From: Gonapodya sp. JEL0774
Taxonomy: Eukaryota; Monoblepharomycota; Monoblepharidomycetes; Monoblepharidales; Gonapodyaceae
NCBI GenBank assembly: GCA_027604505.1
Contig: JADIIX010000059.1
Span: 1-64,000, forward strand
Direction of reading: 5' to 3'
Length of the DNA stretch: 64,000 bases
A program made the translations under genes and the position numbers. This document shows, piece by piece, positions 22,604-34,406 of the stretch; position 1 is the stretch's first letter, and each line of letters starts with the position of its first letter. Under the pieces are notes generated by a model, which worked only from the letters and a program-made list of their open reading frames with translations, searched no databases and had not been told where the DNA came from.

Positions 22604-25566
22604 CTACCAAGACACAATGAACGAGTCCGATCGCCGAATACCGCGCTCACTAAATGCACCGTCTGAAAGTTCGGCATTCGTCTCGCGGGGTGGCGCCGAC
22701 ATCTCTCCCCCGAGCTTTCCATCCGGTTGAATGTACGAGCTCGAGCGCACAGGAGCCCGGTCTTTGGTTGAATTATTGGACGGAGTCCTCTGCAACTGAC
22801 GTACTGGCTCCGATCGGGCTTGTTCGCTTGACAATACAAACGTGAATGAGCTCGATTGCTGAGGTCCACTGTCCGTCGGTGCATCAAATGAAGCGCTCTG
22901 CAAGAGAGGCGGCGATACGGCACTCTTTCCTGGCATGTCCTTTGGTATGTTGAACGAGAAAGGAACCGACGGGAGTGATCCCATACCTTTGGGGAAGCCA
23001 TTCAAGATCGCTTTCTGCGGCGGGCGTGTCCCTCCTGATTTTCCTCCATGTACTCCATCAGGAATAACAAATGAAAAGCCGGGGAATTCAAATCTTCTGT
23101 CATTCGGTGCAGTATTCAGGCTACCCCGCATTTCTCGCGCTTTTGGTTCAACGGTGTCAGGCCGATTGCCGTTCCACGATTTTAATGAGGCTGCACTCTC
23201 ATTGACCAAGCCAGCATGTGCATTGGCCCATTTGCTCCTCTGTTCCTCCTCAGGCTGACCTGCCCGATTCCACACCTTGCCGTTCGTCCCCTGCAACTCG
23301 CCCCCATCAACAATCTCGCGAGACGGCACATTAGTGTTCAATGTTTCAGAGACTTCGGTTGAGATTTGTCCCAGCGCCTCTTGCTTTCTATTCAGCAAAG
23401 TTTGAGTGTGACCCTGCGTTTCAGTGGATTTGGTGCCGATCTGCGAGTGAGCCCTCTCCTTTTGCTGAAAACCCTCTCCATTTGCACGATCCCAATCCCA
23501 AATTTGCTTATGCCCTTCAAATTGAGCCTCATCATTACGTGCAAGATCGTCATCGGACGTGTCATCGTCGGGGGCGTTGACTTCACGAGACCTGGTCCGT
23601 CCACCTTGTAGGTGAAACTTGCTCACATTCCCGTTCTCTAGCACACCGCTCGTAGGCATCGAGCGCGCCGTCACCAAACCCGAAGGTGCTGGTAAAGTTG
23701 AGGAAGAGGTCGATCCAGTTACGGAAGACATCATTGAGGGCACGTGGAGTTGTGGGACTTTTAAAGACGAAGCGGACCGCGCCGAAAACACAAGTTGGGT
23801 TGGAAGAACACGAGAATTAGCATCCGGAGGAGAAGACCCGAGACATATCATTGGAAAATAGCCGCTTTGTGTTGTCATACGATTAGTTCCCTGAAATGGT
23901 TCATGATAATCGAGCGGTTTTGTTACTGCCCCCTAAGACTTTGCATAGCTTCACATTTTCACTTACCGCACCCCAACCATCCGAAAATTGGAATAAACAC
24001 CAAACTTGATCGCCCAGGGACAAATGAATCTCATCCGTGTCCTGTGGCGAATACGAGTGAATCGCGTAAAACAACCTCCCCACTGGCTGGGGAAGGTTAC
24101 CTCGCGCTGCCACGCGATCCGCAAGAGATGACGCTATAGAGTGATGCTTGGCCGACACAGCACCTGGTGCGGGTCCGGTAAGCGACGCTCCGCGGGTGTG
24201 GGAGTACATTGGATTCGGCAGGGGAGGCTTTCCACCGCGAAGGCGCTCAAGTTCCGCGATTTTAACATCCTTCTCTCGTACTTGCGCTTGTAAGTCGTCC
24301 AATTGACGTGCCAGACGGTCAGCTTCCGCAGCGCGCTCTTGGAGCCCCTCCATGGTACGCTGAGTGTGTTCCAGACGGAGCTGGAGGTCGGCGTTAACCT
24401 TGGTGAGCTGCTTCAGGAAGGTGAGGTGAAATTCCAGAAGGTGCAAGAACTCGGGTTTAGGGGGAAATACGCGGCCCCATTTGTCGCTGGAGATTTGGGC
24501 ATTGTGGGCAGGGGTGTCAACAGCAGAGAAGTCAGTTGACTCGAATCCAATCGCATCTTCACAAATGGCGTCCGAAATAAACACTCTCACTAGGGACTAG
24601 TTGACAGGCTTAACCATGAAGGTGTCATTGCCCTCTCCACCACCACCACATCTACCCTCGGCTGGTGACGAACCTGCCTTCCCTCGTCATCCATCTCGCC
24701 TTTTCCATGGCGGTATCGGTGACCCTGGCACCTTGTCTCAATAATAGCCGGACAACATCCAACGACGGAATAAGGGTGTACTTGTCTCCAACGTGCTCAG
24801 GTTCGGAGGGGTTCACTAGTACAATGTGGGAACCCTTCTTGTTGAAAGGCCAATCAGAGCCATTGGCGAGCGCAAAATCTAAAGCAGAAGGATATGACAT
24901 AAAGTCCTGGCGGGATGGGTCGAGAGGAAAGGGATTTGACGGCAAGCAAACGTAACACCACAGAGGTGAATAGAATTACATACGAGGTGGATTCGATCGG
25001 ATACCACACTCAAACTTTCGAACCTACTCACTCCGCCAAAGAACCACCTCTCGCCTTCCCATCGCCACTTTGTCCAGGCAAAGTAATGCCGGGCTACACC
25101 CCAAGATATAGGTTTGTCAGGATCAGCACCTATAAACACTTTAAATGAGTGGGAGAAAATGGCTGTTGTTCAACATTAGATGACATCACCTGCTTCAAGT
25201 AGCAGCTGCAGCACCTGGACATCCCCGACAAGAATTGCTAGAGCCAAAACAGGTTCCATCAATTGTGTATCTGTTACGGTTTCACCTGTTTGGTCATGGG
25301 TGTCCCAATCGTGTGTGTCCGGGTAGAGAACAATCATACTGATCAAAGGAAGAACCACCAACAGGGAGCAGCACAACAAACTCACCCGAGTCAATGTCCA
25401 CACGTAGCTCTACTGTCTTTCTGGCATTGTTTGGATCGGCTCCAGCGCGAAGTGCCCGCTGGACGAGTTTCAAATCGCCAGCTTCCACACCCTGGATCAG
25501 GTCGGAGGAGGCAGCGTCCATCCGAATGAATTGAGCGGCCTGGGGGCTGATGGAGGCAGACCACAT
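22604..25566 (-). CDS. Ankyrin repeat - coiled coil - SH3 protein
   Basis: Cytosolic scaffold-like protein of unknown function. The N-terminal exons encode ankyrin-like units: DLIQGVEAGDLKLVQRALRAGADPN, LALAILVGDVQVLQLLLEAG, and ALDFALANGSD followed by LIPSLDVVRLLLRQGARV. A coiled coil follows (FLKQLTKVNADLQLRLEHT to DVKIAELERLRGG). Next is an SH3 domain (GRLFYAIHSYSPQDTDEIHL, then QFSDGWGA) completed in the next exon by GYFPMICL. The C-terminal exon (22604 to about 23860) gives some 400 disordered residues rich in Ser, Pro, Gly and Asn with several Pro-rich motifs. Two ATGs could start it, 25566 (MWSAS) or 25521 (MDAAS). The SH3 is of the same DGW-x2-G style as that of the LRR protein at 15.6-17.9 kb. 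Confidence 0.75.
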
Positions 25567-25857
25567 CCGAATCCAAGTGCTCCTATCGATCGAGTTATGG
25601 ACACATTTATTATTTTACCCGCGAGTTTTGTGGTGCGCATGAGCACATGCATAGAGACGATCACCGATTTGATGGAAATAGGTCGAAGACTCAAAAATAG
25701 GGATTCAGCTTCAAAATTCATTTACCTAAATATAATAGAATCTAATTATGGAGATGATTAGAGTGTTCACCTGGAGATGGAGGTCTGACTGGCTCCTGAG
25801 CCAAAACTGTGCCACACGAAGACCTGGAACATCGGGCCTGCACTCACGGTTGACTTG
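25567..25857. other. Divergent promoter region
   Basis: About 290 bp lie between the starts of the ankyrin-SH3 gene (-) and the acetyltransferase gene (+). An AT-rich stretch (25590-25760) fits a shared promoter. No other feature was recognised. Confidence 0.35.
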
Positions 25858-26622
25858 ATGCCAGTCAATCTCGAAGGGGTTTCTTTCGAACTCTCCCCAC
25901 AAGGGCTGCCAATCGGTCTAGCACTTCCCAACTGGAAAGCGCCACCGTACCCAAATCCTCAATCGATCCTCGGTCGATTGTGTAGATTGGAAGCGTGGGA
26001 CGCCTCCAGGCACGCACGAGACCTTTTTGCCGGGCTTCACGCTGGAAACAAAGATGATGTTGAGCGCCGTTGGACCTACTTGCCAGAGGGTCCCTTCCGT
26101 GACGTGGAACACCTCTCAGAGTCCATAAACAACCGTGCCAACACAATGTTCCCTCTCGTAGTAGTCACAGAGGCATCTCAAATCGCTCAAGGGACCATTT
26201 CCTTTGCACGTGTTGACACGAACTACGGCGTTCTGGAACTGTCGTGGGTTGGGTACTCTCCTTTCCTTGCCAAAACGCCAGCAGCCACAGAAGCGATATA
26301 TCTTATGCTCAAATATGCATTCGAGCTCGGCTACCGGAGGGTAGAGTGGAAAACAGACGCTCTCAACGAACCGTCGAGGCGGACTGCTATAAGGTTGGGG
26401 TTTCGATTTGAAGGTCTGTGGAGACAGGCCGTCATCTACAAAAATAGATCTAGAGATACTGCGTGGTTCTCTATGACCGATAGGGACTGGTTGGGTGGTG
26501 TAAGAGGAGCGCTTGAGGACTGGCTCAAAGCGGACAATTTTGATTTGGCTGGAATTCAAAGAACAAAGCTCACGGAGGTGATGGCACAAGTGAGGAAACA
26601 GTTGGACTCTATCGCGGTATGA
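25858..26622 (+). CDS. GNAT-family N-acetyltransferase
   Basis: Intronless gene for a protein of about 254 residues of the GNAT fold, RimJ/RimL-like subgroup. Visible elements: RLEAWDASRHARDLFAGL near the N-terminus, TYLPEGPFRDVEHL, central strands PLVVVTEASQIAQGTISFAR and LELSWVGYSPFL (beta4-like, followed by acceptor-proximal residues), AATEAIYLMLKYAFELGYRRVEWK with the bulge region, and SRRTAIRLGFRFEGLWRQ, the conserved AIRLGF-x-EG end of GNAT proteins of this subgroup. It should transfer acetyl from acetyl-CoA to a small molecule or protein N-terminus; the substrate is not readable. ATG 25858 is preferred over the upstream in-frame TTG. The short tail is helical. Confidence 0.9.
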   Translation: MPVNLEGVSFELSPQGLPIGLALPNWKAPPYPNPQSILGRLCRLEAWDASRHARDLFAGLHAGNKDDVERRWTYLPEGPFRDVEHLSESINNRANTMFPLVVVTEASQIAQGTISFARVDTNYGVLELSWVGYSPFLAKTPAATEAIYLMLKYAFELGYRRVEWKTDALNEPSRRTAIRLGFRFEGLWRQAVIYKNRSRDTAWFSMTDRDWLGGVRGALEDWLKADNFDLAGIQRTKLTEVMAQVRKQLDSIAV

Positions 26623-27241
26623 AGATGAGGTATGTATCGTGTAAAAGGTGTATGTATCTTTAAAGCGATCACTGGCCATCTAGATTAGATGCATAGATAT
26701 AGATACAATGCTTTCGGATTGTTGGTTGATCCTAAAGTGAGGGACGCCGGCTTCGACTTCCCTGCTATTATGCAATCTGAAGATTGACGGCACCTTCCTT
26801 GAACATTGCCCTCTAATTCTATGAAGGCTCTGTGGCGGTGGATCGAATTGTGTAATTTATCTGCCTTCAGCAGTCTGTATGGTCCAATGCCATGAACGGA
26901 GAACCCTGTGACTGCACGGCGGCAAATTGGACTGGAACAAGGTCATGAACTCTGACGTACAACACAGGAGACAATTTCAATGTAAGGGTATTCGTGCTCG
27001 CAGGTGAATAAATGACCGCAGAGAGTTCCACAAACAAAATAGTGGAATTGTATCCGGGAATGAGATAGCAATGTCCTTACAGTGATACATAGTGATCTCG
27101 CGTACCGCATAGATAAGGTGATCAGACAAAAGATAATAAGGGTGTTATTCCAACAAGTTGCTTGAATTAGTTCTATGCCACAGGGTCCAGCAGGAATCGT
27201 GTAAAAGGTGCAGGGTAACGTTGATTGATTCTCGGTGTCTT
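26623..27241. other. Convergent intergenic region
   Basis: About 620 bp between the acetyltransferase (+) and calcium channel (-) 3' ends. No open frame of note and no tRNA-like cloverleaf were found. A weak inverted repeat, GGTCCAAT (26881-26888) versus ATTGGACT (26926-26933), matches at seven of eight positions and is probably chance. Confidence 0.35.
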
Positions 27242-30200
27242 TCATCCCAGAAGCTTCGGTTCCTCTTGTTCACGTTTCCAAGCTCTAATAGTCCAGTCGC
27301 CCAAATTTTGCGGCTCTCCGGAGATCGTACTCGCCATTCTCACCATCCCAGACGATTCTTTGTATACTCTATCGCTCCTCTCTTGCCTTCCTCTCCAAAG
27401 TCGTTGAGCAGTCAGCGCACCCCATGCCGTTCTGAAATCCACCGACTCAGGATCAGCGGCAGCGACAGACGTCGACACTGTCTGTCGCAGATGGCGGAGG
27501 TGTCGTCGAAGAGCATGATTATGAGACGGAAGGGCTACGCCGGTCTGATCAACGAACAATCGACCTTGAGAATGGCATAATAAGCAACAGAGGGAGGCAA
27601 CAGATGATGTCTCACCCAATACAGAACCAAAGAAGACAACACGGGTAGATACTTGACCCTGTTCTTTTCTATTCTCAAATCCTTGAAGAGTTCGTGCACC
27701 GGTGGCTTTTGTTCTCCTTCCATCCAATTCTTATTTGGTAAAGCGACCTGAACTTGTTGGTACAAAGGCACAATCTGCGAGAATGGAATGGAGCCACTGC
27801 CTTCTGGGTCAAACCGAGACCACGTTTTAGAGAGGTTGTCTATCAGGAACTCGACCTAGGTATTGTGTGTCCCAACCCTTCGAAAAGAGCGTTTTTTGGG
27901 GGTGAACAGTCACGGCGGTCACTTACATCATTGATCTCTTCATACGATGACAGAAACTCCTCGAACGACGACATCGTGATAGCGACAAAGCTACGCAACG
28001 AATCATATGAGGATGATAACCCTATTCAAGGCAAACGATTCGAGTTCTTACCTGTTCACCAAAACCCAGTTCACAAGAACTTGAAGTAGTATAAAGTATA
28101 CGGGTGCCCATTGCACACCGCAAGTACCTTCCTCATATGAGCAAAACGGGTATTCGGGATTATCACCTGGCGAGAGCATGCAGTCTGTCATAATGCCTGG
28201 CCAGTTCTCCCCTGTGGAACACAATCACAGTACCTCATAATCGTTAGACTTTGAATTGCACTGGCAACAGCATAAAATCGCCTCACCCGTGGATAAAATA
28301 TAAACCAGTAGAAGAGAGCTCGAGAACGATGAAAAAGACACGCGACCACCCATGTTCTTAGTCGCAGCCTCATTAATGGTGCCAAAGACACGATTGCCGA
28401 CGACAGCAAACACAAAAAGAACGATGAACTGCAGCGTGAGTACATTGGAGAGCTGAGCGACATTGAAGGTGATCGCCATAATGAGGGATCGCAAAGCCTT
28501 GAAGTACCGAAAGATCTTCAGAGTTCGGAGAACCCGCAAAATCCTGATGGCTGTTTCGCAGATGTGTCAGCTTCACCATTGGGGGTGTATGTATCAAAAG
28601 ACCACAATCACCAGTCATCAAGGAGGTTCCAGCGTCCCAAAATCGAACCGACAGGTCGACGATGGCAAACAACACAATGACAAAATTCAAAGAATTCCAC
28701 CCATTAGAAAAGAACGCTCGAAATCCCAGGGCATAAAGCGAGACTAAGAACTCGATTGTGTAATAAGCGACACACGAAATTTCGATTACTGTGCGGACTT
28801 GCACAAGCCACTGCGGTTCCCCGTAAAAAACTGTCGCCATGCGACCAATGTCTATCATGACGACGGTGATTGTAATGTTTTGCAGGACCGTGGACTCCAA
28901 CACAAATTTTTGCAATCGCTTTAAGTACGAATTCCGGGTTGGACGAGGTTGACAAGCTGGTCGTCGGAAAAACAGAATATTGAGAAATGATATTGCCTTC
29001 TTTTGGCCTTCGCTCAGATATTGCATGCCTCGAAGGATGTCAGTGTGTCGGCGTAGATTGTCATAGACGAGACCTGTGGAATACGTGTCGAGTCAGTGGC
29101 TAGCTCGACAGAGCGAAGTAAAAACTGTCGCACCAGTGATGACTGAGAGGAAGAACCTGTTTCAATGAGGAACGTGCTCGTTCTTATGCATAACTGAAGG
29201 AGAATGGTACGAACGGAATTCTCACCAGCTCCCCAGGATTTCCGCCACGACCCAAAACAGTGCATTCGCAGGGGAGTTGTCCCGCTTGGGCTGCATGTCT
29301 AATCCTGTGACATCCATGTATCGGGCTGCATCATTCGGCCATCCTTTCCAAAAGAACCGATGTCGGTACACGCGATAATCGAAAATGTGAAGACCACTCT
29401 GAAGAGCACAATCACCTTCTTGCAAAGTAATCACCACAACAGAAAGCAAACTCTGGCCGAAGTTATCGTACGAGAAACGGTATCTTTCCCATCGTCGCGG
29501 TTCAGAGAGACCCGATGAGGGGTTAATCCACATCCCAACACAGTCTGCTCGCCCCAGAATAAGTGAATCATTGCACTGCCAGCCTAGATAGCACGAGCAT
29601 GCCATTCCTTCAACAGAAAGAGAACCGATGTAAACAACTGAATGTAACTCACCGACACCGACAAAGAGGGAAAGTCCGAGAATAGCGAAAATGAACACGA
29701 AAATAAAGTAAGGGATTGCCGCTGTATAGAGTGCGGGAATGGTCTTCCAAATGGCGACGGTGACAATACGCAAACCCTCATGCTGGAAACCAGGGACAAA
29801 ACAATCAGGAAATATTCTCTGAGACACACAATCTGAAATCTCCCAGCCCACCATCTTTATGAGACCGAGCACTCGCACAATTCGTAAAATTCGTAGGACA
29901 GAAACAGATTGTCCCACCGATGTCAAACTCAGAATAGAAATAATCACGACGAGCACGTCAACCCAATTCATCCCAGATCTCAGATACGCATTCTTCCCAA
30001 AGAAGAAACCTGCCGTTTCAGAAGCAATCGTAACGGAAGCCGTGTCAGCCACAAGTTTGACGCTGCTAAATCCACCTTTCGATACTTTCCATCTGCGATT
30101 CCAATCATAACGAGCTCCAACGTGAAGACTAATACAATGGTAGTGAGTTTGAGGAAAATGGCAGCCAACCGTCGTAAGTTCGAACGTACCAACTGCAAAA

Positions 30201-33200
30201 ACGTAATCTGAGTACCGCAGGACTTCAGCAAGCTTGCTGGTGGGATTCAGTCCTGGTTCATCGAGAGCCAAAGCAATACACGACGTCAACAGGAAAATCA
30301 ACGACAGCATGTGGAAGACCGGATGGTGGACGATTTTGCGAAAAGTCAAGATTGTGTCGCTCCGTTCCCAACGCACTATGAAGTCGTGTAATTGGCGGGG
30401 AATCCAATGAGGTAAGGATTGTGATACTTCGAGAGCACTAGGCTTGGACAGGCCATCTTTTCCGATGGTAACCGCCCATGTCCCAAATTCGTGATCGCTA
30501 CCAGACGATGATAACGAAACTGTCTCAGATGCCTGAAATTCGGTCGAGTCAATCGAAGCTCGACTAGCATCTCGCAAGGTAGCATCCGAGCTCGGTTGGG
30601 GGTTAGCTATAGAGGTTGGAAGACCCGAGCCAGCTTGATTCGACTTTGAATCGTTGTTTAGATCGACGGCAAAGCTGACACTTGAGTTAGGATCTCCGCG
30701 CTTTGGGTTCCTCGCCTTTCTGCCCCGAACAAGATCTGCGAAACAACTAAGCGCTCTCGAAACAACCCCAGGTTCTTTCGAATTTTCCCGTCGCTTCAAT
30801 TCTAGTCCAGAAGGGTTTGAGTGGAGCGGTGACAACTTGCAAAGAGCTTGAAGGGAAGACCAACCTTCCGCCAGTTCGTCCCCAAAGGCCGATATCAAGA
30901 TAGCTAATAGCTGAGGACAAAATCAAAAGTCATTGGAACGCCGAATGAAATAATGATTTTTGCAAAACACGAACAAGCTGTGAGACAACGAACGCTCCTA
31001 CGATGACAATCTGGAGAACAGGACAAAGCAGTTAAAGATCGAACCCGGCTGCCCCCCCCCCCTTCCTGTTTGTTTGGCATATACGAGCTCACAAGCACAG
31101 GAAATATCGCGGCAGGTACTCCACGAGCTCTTACAACAGATGCTTCAATGTCGTTCCAATTCTCCATCGTAAAAATGTCGGCGATGGATAACATTGCCCA
31201 ACCAATAGAGTCGAAGTGAAATCGGGGCTTTCCATCGTCAAAGTCCATTGTGTCTGAGAACAGCTGAACTCCCATAATTGCCAAGGCTAACATCAGTAAC
31301 AGCCACTGAAGAGATACCAGTACGCGGTTAACAATAACTGGACCCTTGCTGGAGCCAAGCAGCCAAAACGTACCAGGGTCAAGAGTGGTCGCAGTAGTGG
31401 CATCGAGCGAGAAACGACATTTATTAGTCTGGTTAGATCCGGCGAGAACTTGCTTATTCTGAGCACTCGGAAAGCCCGCAAAACTCGAACAGCTGTTAAG
31501 CCGCCACCGAAGTTTGAGAGGACAAAGATTTCCAGGAGACCCATCACGGTGAATAACCCATCGACTATATTCCACCCTGACTGGACATAACGCCGTGGAC
31601 CCTGACAATGCCAGTCATTTTTCACGCCAGATTTTGTTCAGTAGTAACGATGAACGACTCACCACCCCAATGAGCTTTCCAGCCATTTCCGCTGCAAAAA
31701 TATATGTGCAGACGTTATTAACTTGCTCAAGTGCGCGATCCCATTCTGGGGAGGAGTCCTACTCCGATTGCACGATCAGACACCAACAGAGAAGCACCGA
31801 GAATGAGACTATGGCCAACCTTCACAACCAACGCCAGTCCGACAGCAGATGCAAATGTTACCAGCAACATAAAACGCTCTGCGATGGTGTGAAAGAACAG
31901 CCATTCGCAAAGGCTCCGAAACTGAAACCATTTCACCACAAGGGAGGATCTGTTTTGAGGATGCGGACTTGCACCTGACGGCGGAGACAACGGGAGTGGT
32001 AATTGGGATTCGATTGCCTGAACACTTGTCGAGTCTTCATTATTGTCATTTGCGAATCCGTCGGATTTGTCGGATTTTGCCGTACTGAAAGCAGCCTCCC
32101 ACTCGCTGATTTTCTCTCCCAGGGAACTTGAGACTACAGCAATCAGGGAACCAACCTGCGAAAACAAAACTCCGCAATGTTGATATACAGGAGAGAAGGG
32201 AAACTTTGTGTTGACGCACCAGCAGCTGCTGACCAACAATAACCACCATGACGAAGTATATAAAAGCAAAAGGCGTTGACGCATCCATGGCGTAGAAAAG
32301 ATTATTGGACCACCCCTCAGCTGTTAAAGTTTGAAAGATTGACAGGATTGCAGAAAGTATATTATCAAAGCTTCTCGGATAAAGAGGAAAGGCGGTCAAC
32401 ACGAGGAATCCGTCACATGGCCCCGAAATAGACAAACCTAACGCTTCCGTATACCGGATTCCCCACTCCGCCATCGATGCAGGTTGATCCAATCGGACAC
32501 TGGAAACCCCAGTTCGTGTTCGTGGAGCATACCTGCTCCTCCAATGCGATGGCTCCGGAAACATCATCAACACACCGATGACGGAATTCACCCATCCACA
32601 CGTTCTTAAGAATTAATCATTATGAGATGCAAAAGAAGAGGCATTGATGATCGAGATAGCTGGATCCTCACCACACCTATGATACCGAAAGCGAGGAAGA
32701 AGTAAATTGCCAAGATAAATATGTCGCGAAGGAGAGGAAGAGACTCTCCGAGCGCTGCAATAATGATGGGCATATGCTCAAGTCCCCTGCGAGAAAAATA
32801 CATCCACTTCAGAGGCAACACGAGTGCACAACTCAAGGAAAACGGCTTACGGAACAACATGAGCGGCTCTAAGTACAAGAAGGATTCGAATTCCCGTGAA
32901 GTCAACCGTGCCCGGAACAAAGTTGAGCACTGAGCACACCGCTACGATAGCACCAAACCATCCAACCGCTGAGCCAAACGTGCGGCGAAAGCCAGAAGCT
33001 GCAAGTACAGCAGTAAAATCCAAAACGAAGAAAACCGAAAATCCAATTTCCGCTTTTTCGACTATGTCCAGCCAGCGCTCATATAGAGATCCCTCAGGCT
33101 GCGGCACCCGGGTGTAAGACGCCAGGAATGCAGCATTGCTCACTACAACGAGCACAACGAGAAGTTGGTAGGTCTTGGAATCAATCACTGAGCGCGCGGA

Positions 33201-33735
33201 AAGTTGAACTTTCCCCAACCATGTGGTAGGATTTGAAGTCTTTGTGTCCTCTTCCACTTTGACCAAATCCGGGTCCTCAAACACAGTGCTCACTGAAGGG
33301 GACGTATGTGAGATACCAATATCGACAGCTTCTGATCCCGAGACCACTTTGGGGGCGACATTGGGGACCGAGTGCAGAGTTGGTCCGTGGTCATCCTTAA
33401 CAACGAGAAACACTCCTTCATTGTTCCGCGACAACAGAAAGGGTTCATCCGACGCCGAGAACGCGGATCCAGGAGGATGGGCGGTTGCACCAAGTGGCGA
33501 GAGAGTCTCAGGCGAAGAAGAAGCCCTCGACCCGTTCAAAGCGCTCCCTTCAGATCCAAGCACGGAGGTCGGCATTCGAACACCGAGATGCTCCACTTAT
33601 TTTAGAGAACCGCGGAAACATATGGTTCATTCCTGTGTAACTTACAATCGAAAATACACTTGCGACAAGACTCTTACCATCACTCCTCTCGGCGACTACG
33701 ACCGGGATCGATGTATTCGTCTCATCGACGGCCAT
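27242..33735 (-). CDS. CCH1: CCH1-like voltage-gated calcium channel, alpha subunit
   Basis: Four-domain (24-helix) cation channel of the plasma membrane, the fungal high-affinity calcium channel type. It is read on the minus strand from ATG 33735 through many introns. Domain I starts after a long polar N-terminus (LLVVLVVVSNAAFLASY). Domain II has the clearest voltage sensor, TAVRVLRAFRVLRISKF. Domain III has SVLRILRIVRVLGLIKM, and domain IV has VLRTLKIFRYFKALRSLI. Pore loops spliced by eye read QTLTAEGW (I), FTMENW (II), LQEGW (III) and STGENW (IV), so the selectivity ring is E-E-E-E. Domains are joined by short cytosolic loops. The C-terminus carries a helical region (FLSSYEEIND, VPLYQQVQVALP) and an IQ-like Arg-rich helix (TAQRLWRGRQERS). 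The domain I sensor (GIRILLVLRAA) has few charges. Confidence 0.9.
31052..31062. repeat. Poly-C run in a calcium channel intron
   Basis: Eleven consecutive C (G on the coding strand) lie in the intron just after the domain II pore exon, whose donor is GTGAGC. The run is outside coding sequence and is a likely slippage or sequencing-error site. Confidence 0.7.
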
Positions 33736-33930
33736 CTCTTGAGTTCTATTTCCCGACGTTGTCGTAGCCAATAACCACACCGCAAATGACGCCACCAGAT
33801 GTCCAACGGTTTCCCGTATGGACACCGAACGCCAAGTCCGGAATAGAGCACGGATCACACTTGAAGCGCGAAATGCGCACGCAAGAAAATAGAACGGAAT
33901 CGGGTTTGGACACTGGTGCCAAATAATAAT

Positions 33931-34208
33931 ATGGAACAAGAACTGTTTTCTGTGCCTCTTGGTGATCGGATGTGTCCCCAGCCCCTGTGCAAAATAATTA
34001 ATTTGTTACCGGCATGCCGCCTCCGTAGTAATACTATACCACTTTTCCCTGTTTCTAAGTCCAATTCTACAATTCTTTCTTTAGTCTCGAATTCGTCTCG
34101 TTTGAGTACGCCGGCGACCCACTGGTGACCCGCATCAAGAGTTTGCTACTGGAGTCTTTCATGTTCGTAGACACCGAGGGTCGTCCTATCAGGAGGTACC
34201 TTCCGTAA
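33931..34208 (+). CDS. Possible small two-exon gene, unknown product
   Basis: A short + strand exon starting with ATG at 33931 (MEQELFSVPLGDRM) can be joined through a GTGCAA donor to an exon that follows an excellent pyrimidine-rich acceptor (ttctttctttag, ending about 34084). That exon reads LEFVSFEYAGDPL, then TRIKSLLLES and GRPIRRYLP before TAA at 34206-34208. The second exon looks coding by composition and lies between the calcium channel promoter and the flavin reductase 3' end, where no other gene explains it. The first exon and the join are weak, and further upstream exons are possible. I do not recognise the protein. Confidence 0.35.
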
Positions 34209-34406
34209 CAAAGTTCCATCATCTTTCTAACACTCCACACAACAGGTACAGATTAAGCGTTTTGCATTTTGTGTGGGGTGGAGCATTGTCATTAGTCCGC
34301 GGGGGTGAATATGTGAGTTTAAATTCCACGTGCGCAAGATCAATTGGTGAATTGAACCAATAAGACGGTGAGGGATATCCGAAAGTCAGGGCGGTTATCA
34401 AAGACC
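34209..34406. other. Intergenic spacer
   Basis: This spacer of about 200 AT-rich bp lies downstream of the possible small gene and of the flavin reductase-like gene. Nothing recognisable is present. Confidence 0.3.

Noticed and set aside
26881-26933. Inverted repeat GGTCCAAT/ATTGGACT, considered as a tRNA-like or mobile-element end
   Set aside because: Only seven of eight bases pair, there is no cloverleaf, and no target-site duplication or transposase is nearby.
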